Source: Saposhnikovia divaricata (Eukaryota; Streptophyta; Magnoliopsida; Apiales; Apiaceae). From it: a DNA stretch of 64,000 nucleotides. The stretch spans positions 5,697,881-5,761,880 of the forward strand of contig CM071597.1 in assembly GCA_036435485.1 (NCBI GenBank), read 5' to 3'. Every line of letters starts with the position of its first letter. Positions within the stretch are counted from its first letter, which is position 1. A program made the position numbers and the translations under genes. Below the pieces are notes generated by a model, which saw nothing but the letters and a program-made list of their open reading frames with translations, ran no database searches and was not told the origin of the DNA. Of the stretch, positions 33,359 to 43,892 are shown one piece after another.

Positions 33359-35055
33359 TGATAGTATTTTGTCCTAAACCCAATCATGTGTGATGGGTTA
33401 GGAAATACTTTCATGTAATCTTATTTGATTTTATTGATATTAATAAAAGACTTGTTGTTTTTATTACGGGCTTTATCTATTTAAAGTGTTTAAATAAGAA
33501 GTTCCATAGTTTAGAGTAAAGCTTCTAGAATTATAATGAGATTATAATAATGAGATCTAGAAGATGATAACACTAAACTTAAATAGTTCCCGATCGTAGG
33601 ATAACTAATTGGGAGTTAGTCAATCCGTAAATATCGGTACATACTATGCTTGCTTCCTCGGAAGGATGTCTGTTCTCATAGACATTCGTGTGGTGACACT
33701 ATAGCTAGTATGTAGGTGCTTATTGGAGAATAAGTTCACTGAACGTGACTTGATCAAATGAACGACTAATGGAGTTTACTCACGTGTTAATAGTTGTTCA
33801 TAAGTTGATGGTGGTACAAGTGTCCTTAGACTTGAGACCGTTAAAGTAATCTTATATACAATGAACTATGTTTTGGTTTAGTTCCAAGTCCTCAAGGGAT
33901 AATCATTAGTTCTATTCCGGGTATAGGAATTTGTATATGAAGATAGTTAACGATCGATAAAGAATCTACCCCTTTCAGTAAAAGAAAGTGAATATCCTAT
34001 GATGTTCTTACTATGTTAGTTCTGGAATCTCTGGCCAGAGTAATTGAAGTTAGAAAGAGTTTCTAATTCAAATGAACTAGACATAATGTATAAGAAATTA
34101 TATGATTAAATTAAATAGGCTTGACACGCGATCCATGCCTTGTATTTAATCGGGATATTATCGGACAGAAGGAATTGATTGTACGGTAACCATTTGCTGA
34201 ATAGGTTTTATATATTCTAAGCAATGAATTCATATTATCCGGATAGTCGCGATATATTCAAAAGTATCACTCACGATGTAGAATAAATATTAATTACTTA
34301 TGTAATTATATTTAACGAATTAATTAGTAATTCGTATAAGTAATAATAAATAGTTTATTATTATTTATTTCTACTACCGGCTTAATATTGAACCTAAAGG
34401 GTCACACCATAAAAAGGTTAAATATTTATAAATGATGAGAATAATTAATAATGGCTATGAATTATTTATTTATTGAATAAATAATTAATTAGCAATTATT
34501 TATAATTTATTAAATGAGATTTAATAGATTATAAATAAATTAAGAAAAGTTCTTAATAATTATTAATTACAAAAATTTAGTTTGAGAAATTAAATTTTAT
34601 GAGAGAATTATTTTCAGAATGGGATTAATAATTAAAAGGGTTTTAATTATTAAATGATTATTAAATTAGATAAAGTAAAGACTTTATTTCTTTAAATATC
34701 AAACATTTCCAAGAGTTGGAGAATATCAAGAAACACTTAACAAAACATCCCAGGGGATTTGAGAGGATCATTGAGAGCTTTTGAAGTTCATCAAAATCAT
34801 TCCAAATCATTTTAATTATTTTCTCAATTGTTCTTAATCTACTATATGATATTTGATCTTGGTGGATACCATTAGAGCACTCCACACTTGAGGGGTGATT
34901 GCTGGAAATCAAAGATACATTCATAACAATCCCAGGAAAGCTATCAAGGTATTTTTCTTGTGTTCATACAATTTTTAAATCTATATACATGATTAATTAG
35001 GTTTTTATGCAAGTAAATGTGATTTACGCTTCCGCTACGGTCATAAATTCCTTCA
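33359..35055. mobile_element. solo LTR inserted in the 3' LTR
   Basis: 1697 bp from TGATAGTATTTTG to AAATTCCTTCA, with perfect TSD cttct (33354-33358 and 35056-35060). The uninterrupted LTR copy at about 58314-58322 shows the empty site. There is no interior, PBS or coding frame, so it is the product of LTR-LTR recombination. Family not certain; Copia-like in appearance. Confidence 0.85.
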
Positions 35056-35210
35056 CTTCTAACTTCCCTCTTGAATAATCTTTGCTTTCATGCCCGAAAT
35101 AAGCCATCTTTTCAACAATTAAGCATGAGGCACTGAAAGATGAAAAACATAATTAATATCGATAAAACTACATTCGAAACTAACAAAAATGTAAGAGAAT
35201 AAAAGACCAC

Positions 35211-35229
35211 ACGTGTATAAAATACATGT
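35211..35229 (-). promoter_or_regulatory. LTR-start hairpin of the outer element
   Basis: Directly after the LTR's TGATA: an 8-bp stem around AAA with one mismatch (ACATGTAT versus ATACACGT). The 5' LTR copy has the base that would restore the pair but has lost the other arm by a small deletion. Equivalent hairpins open the LTRs at 24293-24312 and 39872-39890. Confidence 0.55.
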
Positions 35230-35253
35230 TATCAAATCTTCCCCCACTTGAAC

Positions 35254-35272
35254 TTTGCTAGTCCCGAGCAAA
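35254..35272 (-). promoter_or_regulatory. pre-LTR hairpin (outer element)
   Basis: TTTGCT-CGGGACT-AGCAAA, 19 nt upstream of the 3' LTR in element orientation. The loop contains GGGA, comparable to AGGA in the other copies. Confidence 0.6.
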
Positions 35273-35301
35273 CTACTCTTAACATAACCATATACTCCTA
35301 A

Positions 35302-35429
35302 CTAGTACCACTTCCGTAGGTGATCACGGTTGCATTTGGCATATGCAACAAGCCCTTGGAACCCCTAGGTAGCCCTAGTGGACGAGTGAGGTCTCGTGAG
35401 GGTTTATAGAAGATAACCCACAAAATCTA
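35302..35429 (-). promoter_or_regulatory. conserved multi-hairpin block (outer element)
   Basis: Same stems as at 24091-24219 (ACGAG/CTCGT, CTAGG/CCTAG, GTTGCAT/ATGCAAC). Differences fall mainly in loops and linkers. Confidence 0.7.
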
Positions 35430-38400
35430 TAAAATTTACTAACAAACAAGAAGATAACAATACCTACTAATTAAGCTAACTACTACATTCACATGTCCGA
35501 GTTGTCTACTTGTAACTAAAATCAAACATATAGAGCTATTCACCTTGTCATCCACTATAACGAGCTAACAACCAATTCAAGAATCAAGATAACACACCTT
35601 GTGCAAAATGTAACCAAGACATTAAAGATAGAATGAATGCACTTCAATCGCAAACACTAGACAAGATTATCACAAAGCATACATGGCTTCGCATTAAGAA
35701 GATGAAATTTGTATGGTGAAAAATCTCACATCTCTCAATTATGCATCACACAAGTATGGGCTAGAGATTTCACTAAAGTCCAAGTCTAAATGCATGCGCT
35801 CTACTTGACCTTGCATGTTCAACTAAATTCCGGATTGCACCAAAAACAAGGAATTCGTAAAATGGGTTGTAATGAGGCTTGAGGTGAAGGTGTGAAAATT
35901 TAAGTTCAAGGAAGGTGTAAAAGTCTCGCTAGTTGAGTCAAAAATGACGTTTGCTCTCTTCATTCACCAAATTCTCAAACTAAAGTAGATCTCCACTCAT
36001 TTACAATTACAAAACACAACCACATTTACCAAGAAAATTGAATCAAAATAAAGTACAAAGATTTATTATTTTTTTTACATACTTTTTTTTTCTTTTTTAC
36101 ATACCCCTTTTTTTTAGCAAAGGGGATGCTTTACATATATAAATATTACAAAGAACCTTGAACCACATCTAGATATACACATCAAACTAGTTCCCACTTA
36201 AAATAAATAGAATTCTTCCTCTTCACAACATCTCCAAATTTTCATGCTCAACAATCAATTCTTTCCAAGACTCAACTAGGTCGAGAGTGAAGTATTTGGC
36301 TATGACTCATGTATAAAAGGTGAAAGTGACGAAGAAAAACATGGATATAAGCTTCAAAGGGGTAACTAGGGATTATTCTCATGGTTCAAAAGCTAAAATG
36401 GCCAAAAAGGTTATCCTAAATAGAATTTCCTTATTATGGTGCATCCATGAATGAAGGTTTAATGCAAGCCCTAGAGCAACAAACACACATAAAGAGGGAG
36501 CAACACACAAGCAAAAGAATCATCGTTCAAGGCCTCACAAGGTTTAAGTTGTAATAACATCTTCTCGATTTGATTCCATGCATGCTAAGAGATAATCGTC
36601 ATGCTCACAATTTAATTACAAACATCTAGACTTTTCATGCCATTTTAATTGTGTGTGTGCAATAAGGTGCATCAAACTTATAGATTCGCATCAAATTGGT
36701 AATGCTAGGCACGAAATAGGAGAAAACAAGACTACAAGCTCACAATGTCATAAATTTCACAAACATGTAAACATACTCATGACTAAACTTATTTACCAAA
36801 TGCAAACAAAACGGACATCAAAATCAACAATCCTTCCCCCACTTAAAACATGGCATGTCCTCATGCATGACAAATAAAATGAAGTAGAGATATGAGTGAA
36901 ATAGAACTCCCCTGAAAATAAAGAACAAGAACCGGGAGCAAAGCCACTTATACTTGTCAAAATCCAACTTCGAAATGTGCAAGCCAAGAATTGAATTAAT
37001 GCCACGAACAATCAACCCACAAAAATAGCCGACAAGCCAATATCCAACTCCCCTCGAAGCCTTGCAATACACTAATTAAGGAAATAGAAATAATAAAAAT
37101 ATTTTTTTTTGTTGTTTTTTTTAAAAATAAATTAAATTAAAATAACTAACCAATTAATAATAAAATAAAAAAAATCATATAAAAATCAAATCAAATTTAA
37201 AACTGAAATAATAATAAAAGTAAAAATCAAATTTAAAACTAAAAATAAATAAAATAAAAAATCAAATTTAAAAGTAAAAATAAATAAAATAATTACTTAG
37301 TTTAGAAAATTAAAAACTAAAATCAAAATTAAAAAGAATTAAATTTTGGTTTTTGATTTTTTTTTTAAAAAAGAAAAGATAAAATAAATCACTAACCAAT
37401 TAAAAATAAAATCAAAAATCAAAATAAATTAAATTTAAATTCATTTCTGAATTTATAAAAAAAATTAGTTTAGAAAATTAAAATCAAAATTAAAATGAAA
37501 GAAGTAGTGAATAAAAGTAAAAAAAATAAAATAAAACAAAACAAAAAGAACTAACCAATTAATAATAAAATCAAAAATAAAATTTAAAGTAAATATAAAT
37601 TGATTCTTAAATTTATATAAAATTAAAATAAAAACTAAAATCAAAATTTAAAAAGTGAATAAAAGTAAACAAAATAAAAAATTAAAACAAAACACAAAAA
37701 AGAAAACAAAAACTAAACAAAGAAAACAAAAAAAAACAAAAAAAAATAAAAGGGGGGGGGTTGTTAGTAGCAGGCGGAGGAATAAAAGAGGGAGGAGAAA
37801 GGGTGAAAGGAGGGAATGGAGTTTGGACGGGATTGGGGAGGTGGAATGGAAAACGGCGAGGAGAAGAGAAGAGGAGGGCTGTGGTTGGCATTGAAAATGG
37901 TGTGGGCGAAGGGCTGTGTTGGTGTTGTTCGGAGTAGAAAGAAGAGAGGGAAGAGTGAGTGAAGAAGGTGGTCTGGGTTGGAACGGAAGGGAAGGTGGTC
38001 GGCGCTGGAGATGCGCGGGTGAACGGAGGTTGCAGGCGGCGTTGTGGGGGCGGAGTGTTTGTGGTGGTGAATTGGAATATGTGTGAAGTGGTAAAGGAAT
38101 GGGTGGAACGGTGTTGAAGGGAGTGGAGCGGTGCAGGAGATGCAGAGGGAGATAAGGGAGATTGAGGCTCTACTTTGTATTTGTCTCCCCTTTTTTTTTC
38201 AAAGCTGCACAGCCCGTGCAAGAGGTGGGTAAAATTTTAAGGACCCCCTGATTTTGAACTATGATTTGGGCAGACACTTGAAAAACTTGCACGGTTTGCT
38301 GTACGGCTTCCTGAACGGTTTGGCTCCCGTACGACAGCCCGTACAGCCCCAAAATTTTATACAATTTTTTTTCCAGAAAATCTCACAACTCCTTGAATGA

Positions 38401-38632
38401 TGGGAAAAAATATTAATTCCTGAAAATATGAAACAAACACATCAAGGCACAAGTATGGAATAAATATAAAAATCATAAAAATTAGAATTAACGATACTAA
38501 ATATTATTGAGTGGGGAATTATTATTAATTTTTTTTTGAAAATCTATTATAAAATTCATTAATCACATCACAAAAATACATAATAATTTTTTTTTTGGGT
38601 TATTTACTTAGAATTAAAATAAATGAAAAATG
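35430..38632 (-). other. 3' interior of the outer element: A-rich and pyrimidine-rich tracts
   Basis: Non-coding interior. 37080-37750 is extremely A-rich on the plus strand. 37750-38160 is GC-richer and pyrimidine-rich on the minus strand, with a 179-codon Pro/Ser/Thr-rich open frame (38221-37682) that looks compositional rather than genic. 38205-38350 has CAGCCCGTGCAAG and GTACGGCTTCC words resembling the palindromic LTR repeats. The rest is AT-rich without recognised features. Confidence 0.55.
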
Positions 38633-38637
38633 GAATC

Positions 38638-39895
38638 TGTTAATAGTATTTTTGTTGTTCGTTCGCAGGGAAGGACTGAATGTAATATCAAGTTCAGGTA
38701 TCTTATCTCTTTACGTCTAGAAGTGTGTGAGAAAAATCTTTGGGTTTGTGTTTTAGATAAATTAACCAAGAACTAATTATAAACGCTAAGAATTGATTTT
38801 AAACTGAGATTCAAATATATGGAAAACAATCTAAGAACTGGGGTTCTTCACCTGGTCTCAATACATGCTCAATATTAATGTGATATCTGTGTTCCTACCT
38901 TGCTGAAAACAATTCTTCTAAAGTTATACTGCACCCTCCCAGGCTACAATATAGTGCTTACAGCTACACCTTAATTGACACTCCCGTGATACAATCAGAG
39001 TATATCTATAAACTGTTAATTACCAAGAATTATATGTCTCACAATTCTCCTATTAATCTCCCGATCTAATATTCAAATTATGTCTGTTAAATCATGTACT
39101 AAGATTGCAACTTCTTTCCCAAGCTTATTACAATCCCTAGAATACAATCAAAGGTTCATGACTCCCCTAATTGTGTTAAGATCTCATTAACAAATCAGCC
39201 AGGCAGAAAATCACATAATCAAGCATGCATGAATACCACGGAATACTACCCAATCCTCAGATTAGAGAATTAGTTACGCATATTTAATAAAGAAAACATA
39301 ATAATAATGATAATGAATGAAAACATAATATTGAAGAAAGAATTGAATATCGAAAGTACCTTGATACGATTTACAACTATTAATTGTTATGATTTACAAT
39401 GGTAAGATGTGTTTAAATAGGCTCTACAAATCTTGCCCAGCAAGATATTACCTTCTATTACAATTAGAATTCAATTCAGGTATTAAAAATTGCCTAAAAT
39501 ACAATTAGAACTAGAAAAGGGCAAAACAGTAATTTGTCTGCTCCCATCTATCTGCTGGTCGTGCTTCCTGGGCCCACCACATGCGACCTGGTCGTGTGAA
39601 ACCTATCCCATATTGTAGAAAATCTCTCAAGCTTCGCGTGGACTGTAAATGGGCTGAAAACGGACTTCTAGAACTCCAGATATGGCCCAAACAGTATAAA
39701 GTGCGCAGCCCTTCTAAAAAATCCGAATTTTAATTAATTAATTCTCCAAGAACGATAGAAGCATCAACTTTAATCAATATTCTCGTAAATCTACACAACT
39801 AGGCAAAACACATCAAAACTACAACAACTTGAGTCCAAAACAATCAATTTAAGTCAAACGGAGGCATTCCCAGTGGATATAAAATCCACTTATCA
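38638..39895 (-). repeat. 3' LTR of the young non-autonomous element
   Basis: 1258 bp. Reads TGATAAGTGG at its start on the minus strand, with purine tract AAGTTTGGGGG just upstream. Confidence 0.92.
39872..39890 (-). promoter_or_regulatory. LTR-start hairpin of the young element
   Basis: AGTGGAT and ATCCACT form a 7-bp stem right after TGATA at the LTR start. The same hairpin is in the other LTR at 43679-43697. Confidence 0.6.
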
Positions 39896-39914
39896 AACCC
39901 CCAAACTTAAACTG

Positions 39915-39932
39915 ATGCTTGTCCTCAAGCAT
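39915..39932 (-). promoter_or_regulatory. pre-LTR hairpin (young element)
   Basis: Perfect 7-bp stem ATGCTTG-AGGA-CAAGCAT, 19 nt upstream of the 3' LTR, same loop as at 24247-24266 but different stem bases. Confidence 0.7.
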
Positions 39933-39956
39933 AAACAATTACAACTAACTAACTAA

Positions 39957-40088
39957 CTAGTACCACTTCCGTAGGTGATCACGGTTGCATTTGGCATATG
40001 CAACAAGCCCTTTAAACCCCTAGGCAGCCCTAGTGGACGAGTAAGGTCTCGTGAGGGCCTATAGCGAATGTACCCACAAAATCCATTT
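39957..40088 (-). promoter_or_regulatory. conserved multi-hairpin block (young element)
   Basis: Third copy. Stems identical to the others, with loop changes ACCTTA and GCTG. Confidence 0.7.
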
Positions 40089-41246
40089 AACCTAATGCAA
40101 TGCAATGCATGAATGCAACTAATATGAAATATGCAACGATCCCCTTCAAACTAACCAAAACCAACTAACAAGCAAATATCTCAAAGAATGCAACTAAATC
40201 CATATAGAGCTCGACCAAGTTCCCGTATACTAACAATACATGAACAGAAACGTGCGTGTGTGCAATGCTCATCAGAAATACTCCCAAAACTAGGTCAAAA
40301 ATCATACATATCCTTCGCCAAGACAATCACAGGTTTATAAATAGAATAGACTGTAGACACTTCATAACCTCGGAACACCTCCATCCTCATTCAAGTTAGC
40401 CAGGTATTCATGCTTTATTACTACGACACTATATATAATACGCATGCTTATTTAACCGTGCAATGAATGAGACCCCAAAAGGCTTATACAATAATACCCA
40501 TGTAGCGAGTGTTAGGTCAGTGGATCCCAGACTATAAAAGCCTTAGGTCACTAGGACTAAGTCCCCTCAGACTTAATTACTCGAGTATTAAAGAGCTCAC
40601 TCTGGTTAATTTTGCATATAAACAATTTATTGACTTTTTTTTTTTCTTTTTTTCTTTTTTTCTTTTTTTTCTGCTTTTTTTTTCTGCAATCTGGAATGAG
40701 CCTTTCTCACTTCCAACCCTAGACTACTCATATAAATATGAGCCGGCTACTAGCCATTTGACACCTAGCCAACAACTAGCATGAAATCCCTGGTTTCCCC
40801 CAAACTTAAACTTTAGTGCTCCTACGCCATCAAGGGAATAACGAAAATTCTAAATATAATCAGGTGATTAAATCTCAAAACATCCAAACAAGCATGACCT
40901 TAACCTAGCCCAAAAGTACCCAATGAGTCTGTGTAATTAGTTTTGTTTCCGAAACACATAAGTCAATTTCATAGAAACTATAAATCAACCCTCTATTCAT
41001 CATTACCACACTCAATTAGACACCTACCTACCAATCAGAATTAGCTCGTCTTAAGGGATCATGAAATATGCATGCCATGAAAATGCAACTAGAATGAACT
41101 CACATGGTATACGAAACAAAAAAATAGAATGTCCTATATGAAACAAACGTAAATAACACGAACATACATGCATGAACTATCACTAATATTTAAAGCATGA
41201 AATCCTACATGAACAAATAATACAACAACAATTACTAACGTCAAAC
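40089..41246 (-). other. 3' untranslated interior of the young element
   Basis: No coding frame recognised. Includes a T/CT-rich low-complexity run at about 40625-40690 (A/GA-rich in element orientation). Confidence 0.55.
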
Positions 41247-41296
41247 GCGTGGGTTGCCTCCCACGAAGCGCTCCTTTAACGTCAATAGCTTGACGC
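41247..41296 (-). promoter_or_regulatory. conserved post-stop element (young element)
   Basis: 19 nt after the ORF stop: hairpin GTCAA-GCTA-TTGAC, then GAGCGCTT and TGGGAGGCAACCCA (TGGG/CCCA stem). Same order as at 30984-31030 and 43825-43872. Confidence 0.62.
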
Positions 41297-41314
41297 CGAT
41301 TATACCTGGAAACT

Positions 41315-42268
41315 TCAATGAGGAGAAAAAGCAAACAGATGCACATATCTACGAATTTCTAATATAAGCATATTGTGCAAATAAACCTTAGATTCATTGA
41401 AAGGTACGAAAACTTTCAAGAACCTATCATGCTCAAGAGACTTGGAAACATCAAAATAGCTAGAAAAGTCGTCAGAATAATCATTATAAGTACGACTCAT
41501 ATACTCCTCCCAAATCGGATCCTTATACTCTACAGCAAGATCTTCAACTTCCTCAATCTTAACTTCCTTCTCTTTTATAATTGGACACTCATCAATTTTA
41601 ATCTCGTCTACCAATGTATTAAGCTCAAAATTTTCTAGAATTGGTAGAATTTCAATTGCATCCAAATTATCATTAATGCGCATGGGACAATTATCAACTA
41701 CACCAGTAGACTCATCAGACACAACATTATCATCAATTGCTAAACAAGAATCATGGCATAGAGGAAAATTGACACAAGGAGGAGTTCGATAACAACCGTC
41801 ATACCACACTGCTCGAACTTCCCAAATAAAATTATTTAGTTTAGCATTCTCCTCGTACCAAGCTATTGAATCACATGGAATATCATTGTCAATAGCAATC
41901 TCTAAAGTTGGTTCATCAAAAACTCCCAAAGAAAGTAAGGGAAGATTAGACTGAGTTCCTTGAATCATTTTATTTAGCGCAATCTCCCAATCAGCAAGTA
42001 AAGAAGGATTAGACTGAGTTAAACTCGTATCAACATCATTACACATATATGGATAAACATCATCATGATATTGATTTTCAAACGAATATGAATAATCATT
42101 GCTAGGGGCATATGGAGCATAAAATGAGTTCTCAGAATAGAACGAATTCACCTGATATGCATTACGATCCTCATAGGAATTGAATTGTGGGTAAGGATTG
42201 AAGTCTTGATATTGTTCCTGACTGTTGTAGAAATTCTGAGCATTATTCCAACCAAAGTTGTACTCCAT
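41315..42268 (-). CDS. 317-aa ORF of a non-autonomous Athila-type element, function unknown
   Basis: The only long frame of the element, starting ATG 42268. N terminus is Tyr/Asn/Gln/Phe-rich (GWNNAQ near 6, several SFYSEN/PYAP words). DWEIALNKMIQGT near residue 93-105 is identical to a gag segment of the gag-pol element (about 26870). The C-terminal half is acidic, with DEIKIDECPI, KDPIWEEYMSRTYNDYSDDFSSYF and a hydrophobic end RYVHLFAFSPH. The 294-aa frame at 43893-44777 shares N and C parts but has a different middle. Looks like a gag C-terminal spacer joined to an unrecognised acidic domain. Shared retention in two families suggests use. Not a standard gag, env or pol. Confidence 0.7.
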   Translation of the reverse strand: MEYNFGWNNAQNFYNSQEQYQDFNPYPQFNSYEDRNAYQVNSFYSENSFYAPYAPSNDYSYSFENQYHDDVYPYMCNDVDTSLTQSNPSLLADWEIALNKMIQGTQSNLPLLSLGVFDEPTLEIAIDNDIPCDSIAWYEENAKLNNFIWEVRAVWYDGCYRTPPCVNFPLCHDSCLAIDDNVVSDESTGVVDNCPMRINDNLDAIEILPILENFELNTLVDEIKIDECPIIKEKEVKIEEVEDLAVEYKDPIWEEYMSRTYNDYSDDFSSYFDVSKSLEHDRFLKVFVPFNESKVYLHNMLILEIRRYVHLFAFSPH

Positions 42269-42423
42269 CTAGTCTCTCTCCTCAAACCTGTTTAAGTTGT
42301 CTACCTCAAAGAACCTGTAGACACACCAAGGAAAGAAATACAAAAAGAAAGAAAAGAAAAATATATACAAAGATAAAATCCAAACTACAAGAAACAATTA
42401 ACTCAAACCCAACATTACTGCCT

Positions 42424-42441
42424 TCCCCGGCAGCGGCGCCA
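42424..42441 (-). other. primer binding site of the young element
   Basis: TGGCGCCGCTGCCGGGGA on the minus strand, three bases inside the 5' LTR. Resembles the tRNA-Asp-type PBS of Athila elements. Confidence 0.85.
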
Positions 42442-42444
42442 ATT

Positions 42445-43702
42445 TGTTAATAGTATTTTTGTTGTTCGTTCGCAGGGAAGGACTGAATGTAATATCAAGT
42501 TCAGGTATCTTATCTCTTTACGTCTAGAAGTGTGTGAGAAAAATCTTTGGGTTTGTGTTTTAGATAAATTAACCAAGAACTAATTATAAACGCTAAGAAT
42601 TGATTTTAAACTGAGATTCAAATATATGGAAAACAATCTAAGAACTGGGGTTCTTCACCTGGTCTCAATACATGCTCAATATTAATGTGATATCTGTGTT
42701 CCTACCTTGCTGAAAACAATTCTTCTAAAGTTATACTGCACCCTCCCAGGCTACAATATAGTGCTTACAGCTACACCTTAATTGACACTCCCGTGATACA
42801 ATCAGAGTATATCTATAAACTGTTAATTACCAAGAATTATATGTCTCACAATTCTCCTATTAATCTCCCGATCTAATATTCAAATTATGTCTGTTAAATC
42901 ATGTACTAAGATTGCAACTTCTTTCCCAAGCTTATTACAATCCCTAGAATACAATCAAAGGTTCATGACTCCCCTAATTGTGTTAAGATCTCATTAACAA
43001 ATCAGCCAGGCAGAAAATCACATAATCAAGCATGCATGAATACCACGGAATACTACCCAATCCTCAGATTAGAGAATTAGTTACGCATATTTAATAAAGA
43101 AAACATAATAATAATGATAATGAATGAAAACATAATATTGAAGAAAGAATTGAATATCGAAAGTACCTTGATACGATTTACAACTATTAATTGTTATGAT
43201 TTACAATGGTAAGATGTGTTTAAATAGGCTCTACAAATCTTGCCCAGCAAGATATTACCTTCTATTACAATTAGAATTCAATTCAGGTATTAAAAATTGC
43301 CTAAAATACAATTAGAACTAGAAAAGGGCAAAACAGTAATTTGTCTGCTCCCATCTATCTGCTGGTCGTGCTTCCTGGGCCCACCACATGCGACCTGGTC
43401 GTGTGAAACCTATCCCATATTGTAGAAAATCTCTCAAGCTTCGCGTGGACTGTAAATGGGCTGAAAACGGACTTCTAGAACTCCAGATATGGCCCAAACA
43501 GTATAAAGTGCGCAGCCCTTCTAAAAAATCCGAATTTTAATTAATTAATTCTCCAAGAACGATAGAAGCATCAACTTTAATCAACATTCTCGTAAATCTA
43601 CACAACTAGGCAAAACACATCAAAACTACAACAACTTGAGTCCAAAACAATCAATTTAAGTCAAACGGAGGCATTCCCAGTGGATATAAAATCCACTTAT
43701 CA
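42445..43702 (-). repeat. 5' LTR of the young non-autonomous element
   Basis: 1258 bp, essentially identical to 38638-39895. Confidence 0.92.
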
Positions 43703-43824
43703 GAATCCCCACTCACTAATATTTACATTAATCCTCAAACCCACAATATGCATAACACCCACATAAATGCAAGTAAGGAACAAAATCTAACACACGCATA
43801 AAAATATATAAATACATGCGTACC

Positions 43825-43872
43825 TTGGGTTGCCTCCCAAAAAGCGCTTTATTTATTGTCGTTGTCTCGACT
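43825..43872 (-). promoter_or_regulatory. conserved post-stop element (outer element)
   Basis: 21 nt after the ORF stop: GTCG-AGACAA-CGAC stem, then AAAGCGCTTT and TGGGAGGCAACCCA. Confidence 0.62.
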
Positions 43873-43892
43873 TATTTATACAAGTACCATAA

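Larger units (their letters stand above)
32284..35234 (-). repeat. 3' LTR of the outer Athila-type element (interrupted)
   Basis: About 1249 bp of LTR in two pieces, 32284-33358 and 35061-35234, separated by a solo LTR and one TSD copy. Directly followed on the minus-strand upstream side by the purine tract AAGTGGGGGAAGATT. Confidence 0.88.
38638..43702 (-). mobile_element. young non-autonomous Athila-type LTR element nested in the outer element
   Basis: Two 1258-bp LTRs, identical except for one substitution that I can see (39776 versus 43583 region), with perfect TSD gaatc (38633-38637 and 43703-43707). The 2549-bp interior has a PBS, one 317-aa frame, the conserved post-stop element, a pyrimidine/T-rich stretch, the multi-hairpin block and a purine tract. 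No RT, RNase H or integrase. LTR segments (for example TTTGGGCCATA...CAGCCCA...CGCGAAG) match the gag-pol element's LTR near 24493-24550, so it belongs to the same group. Confidence 0.92.

Noticed and set aside
33096..33361. Frames with Cys/Ala-rich repeats, echoed at 58057-58337
   Set aside because: Translations of the palindromic LTR repeats.
37682..38221. 179-aa Pro/Ser/Thr-rich minus-strand frame
   Set aside because: Composition-driven frame in a pyrimidine-rich tract ending in Phe runs from poly-A DNA; no domain, no homologous frame in the sister element.
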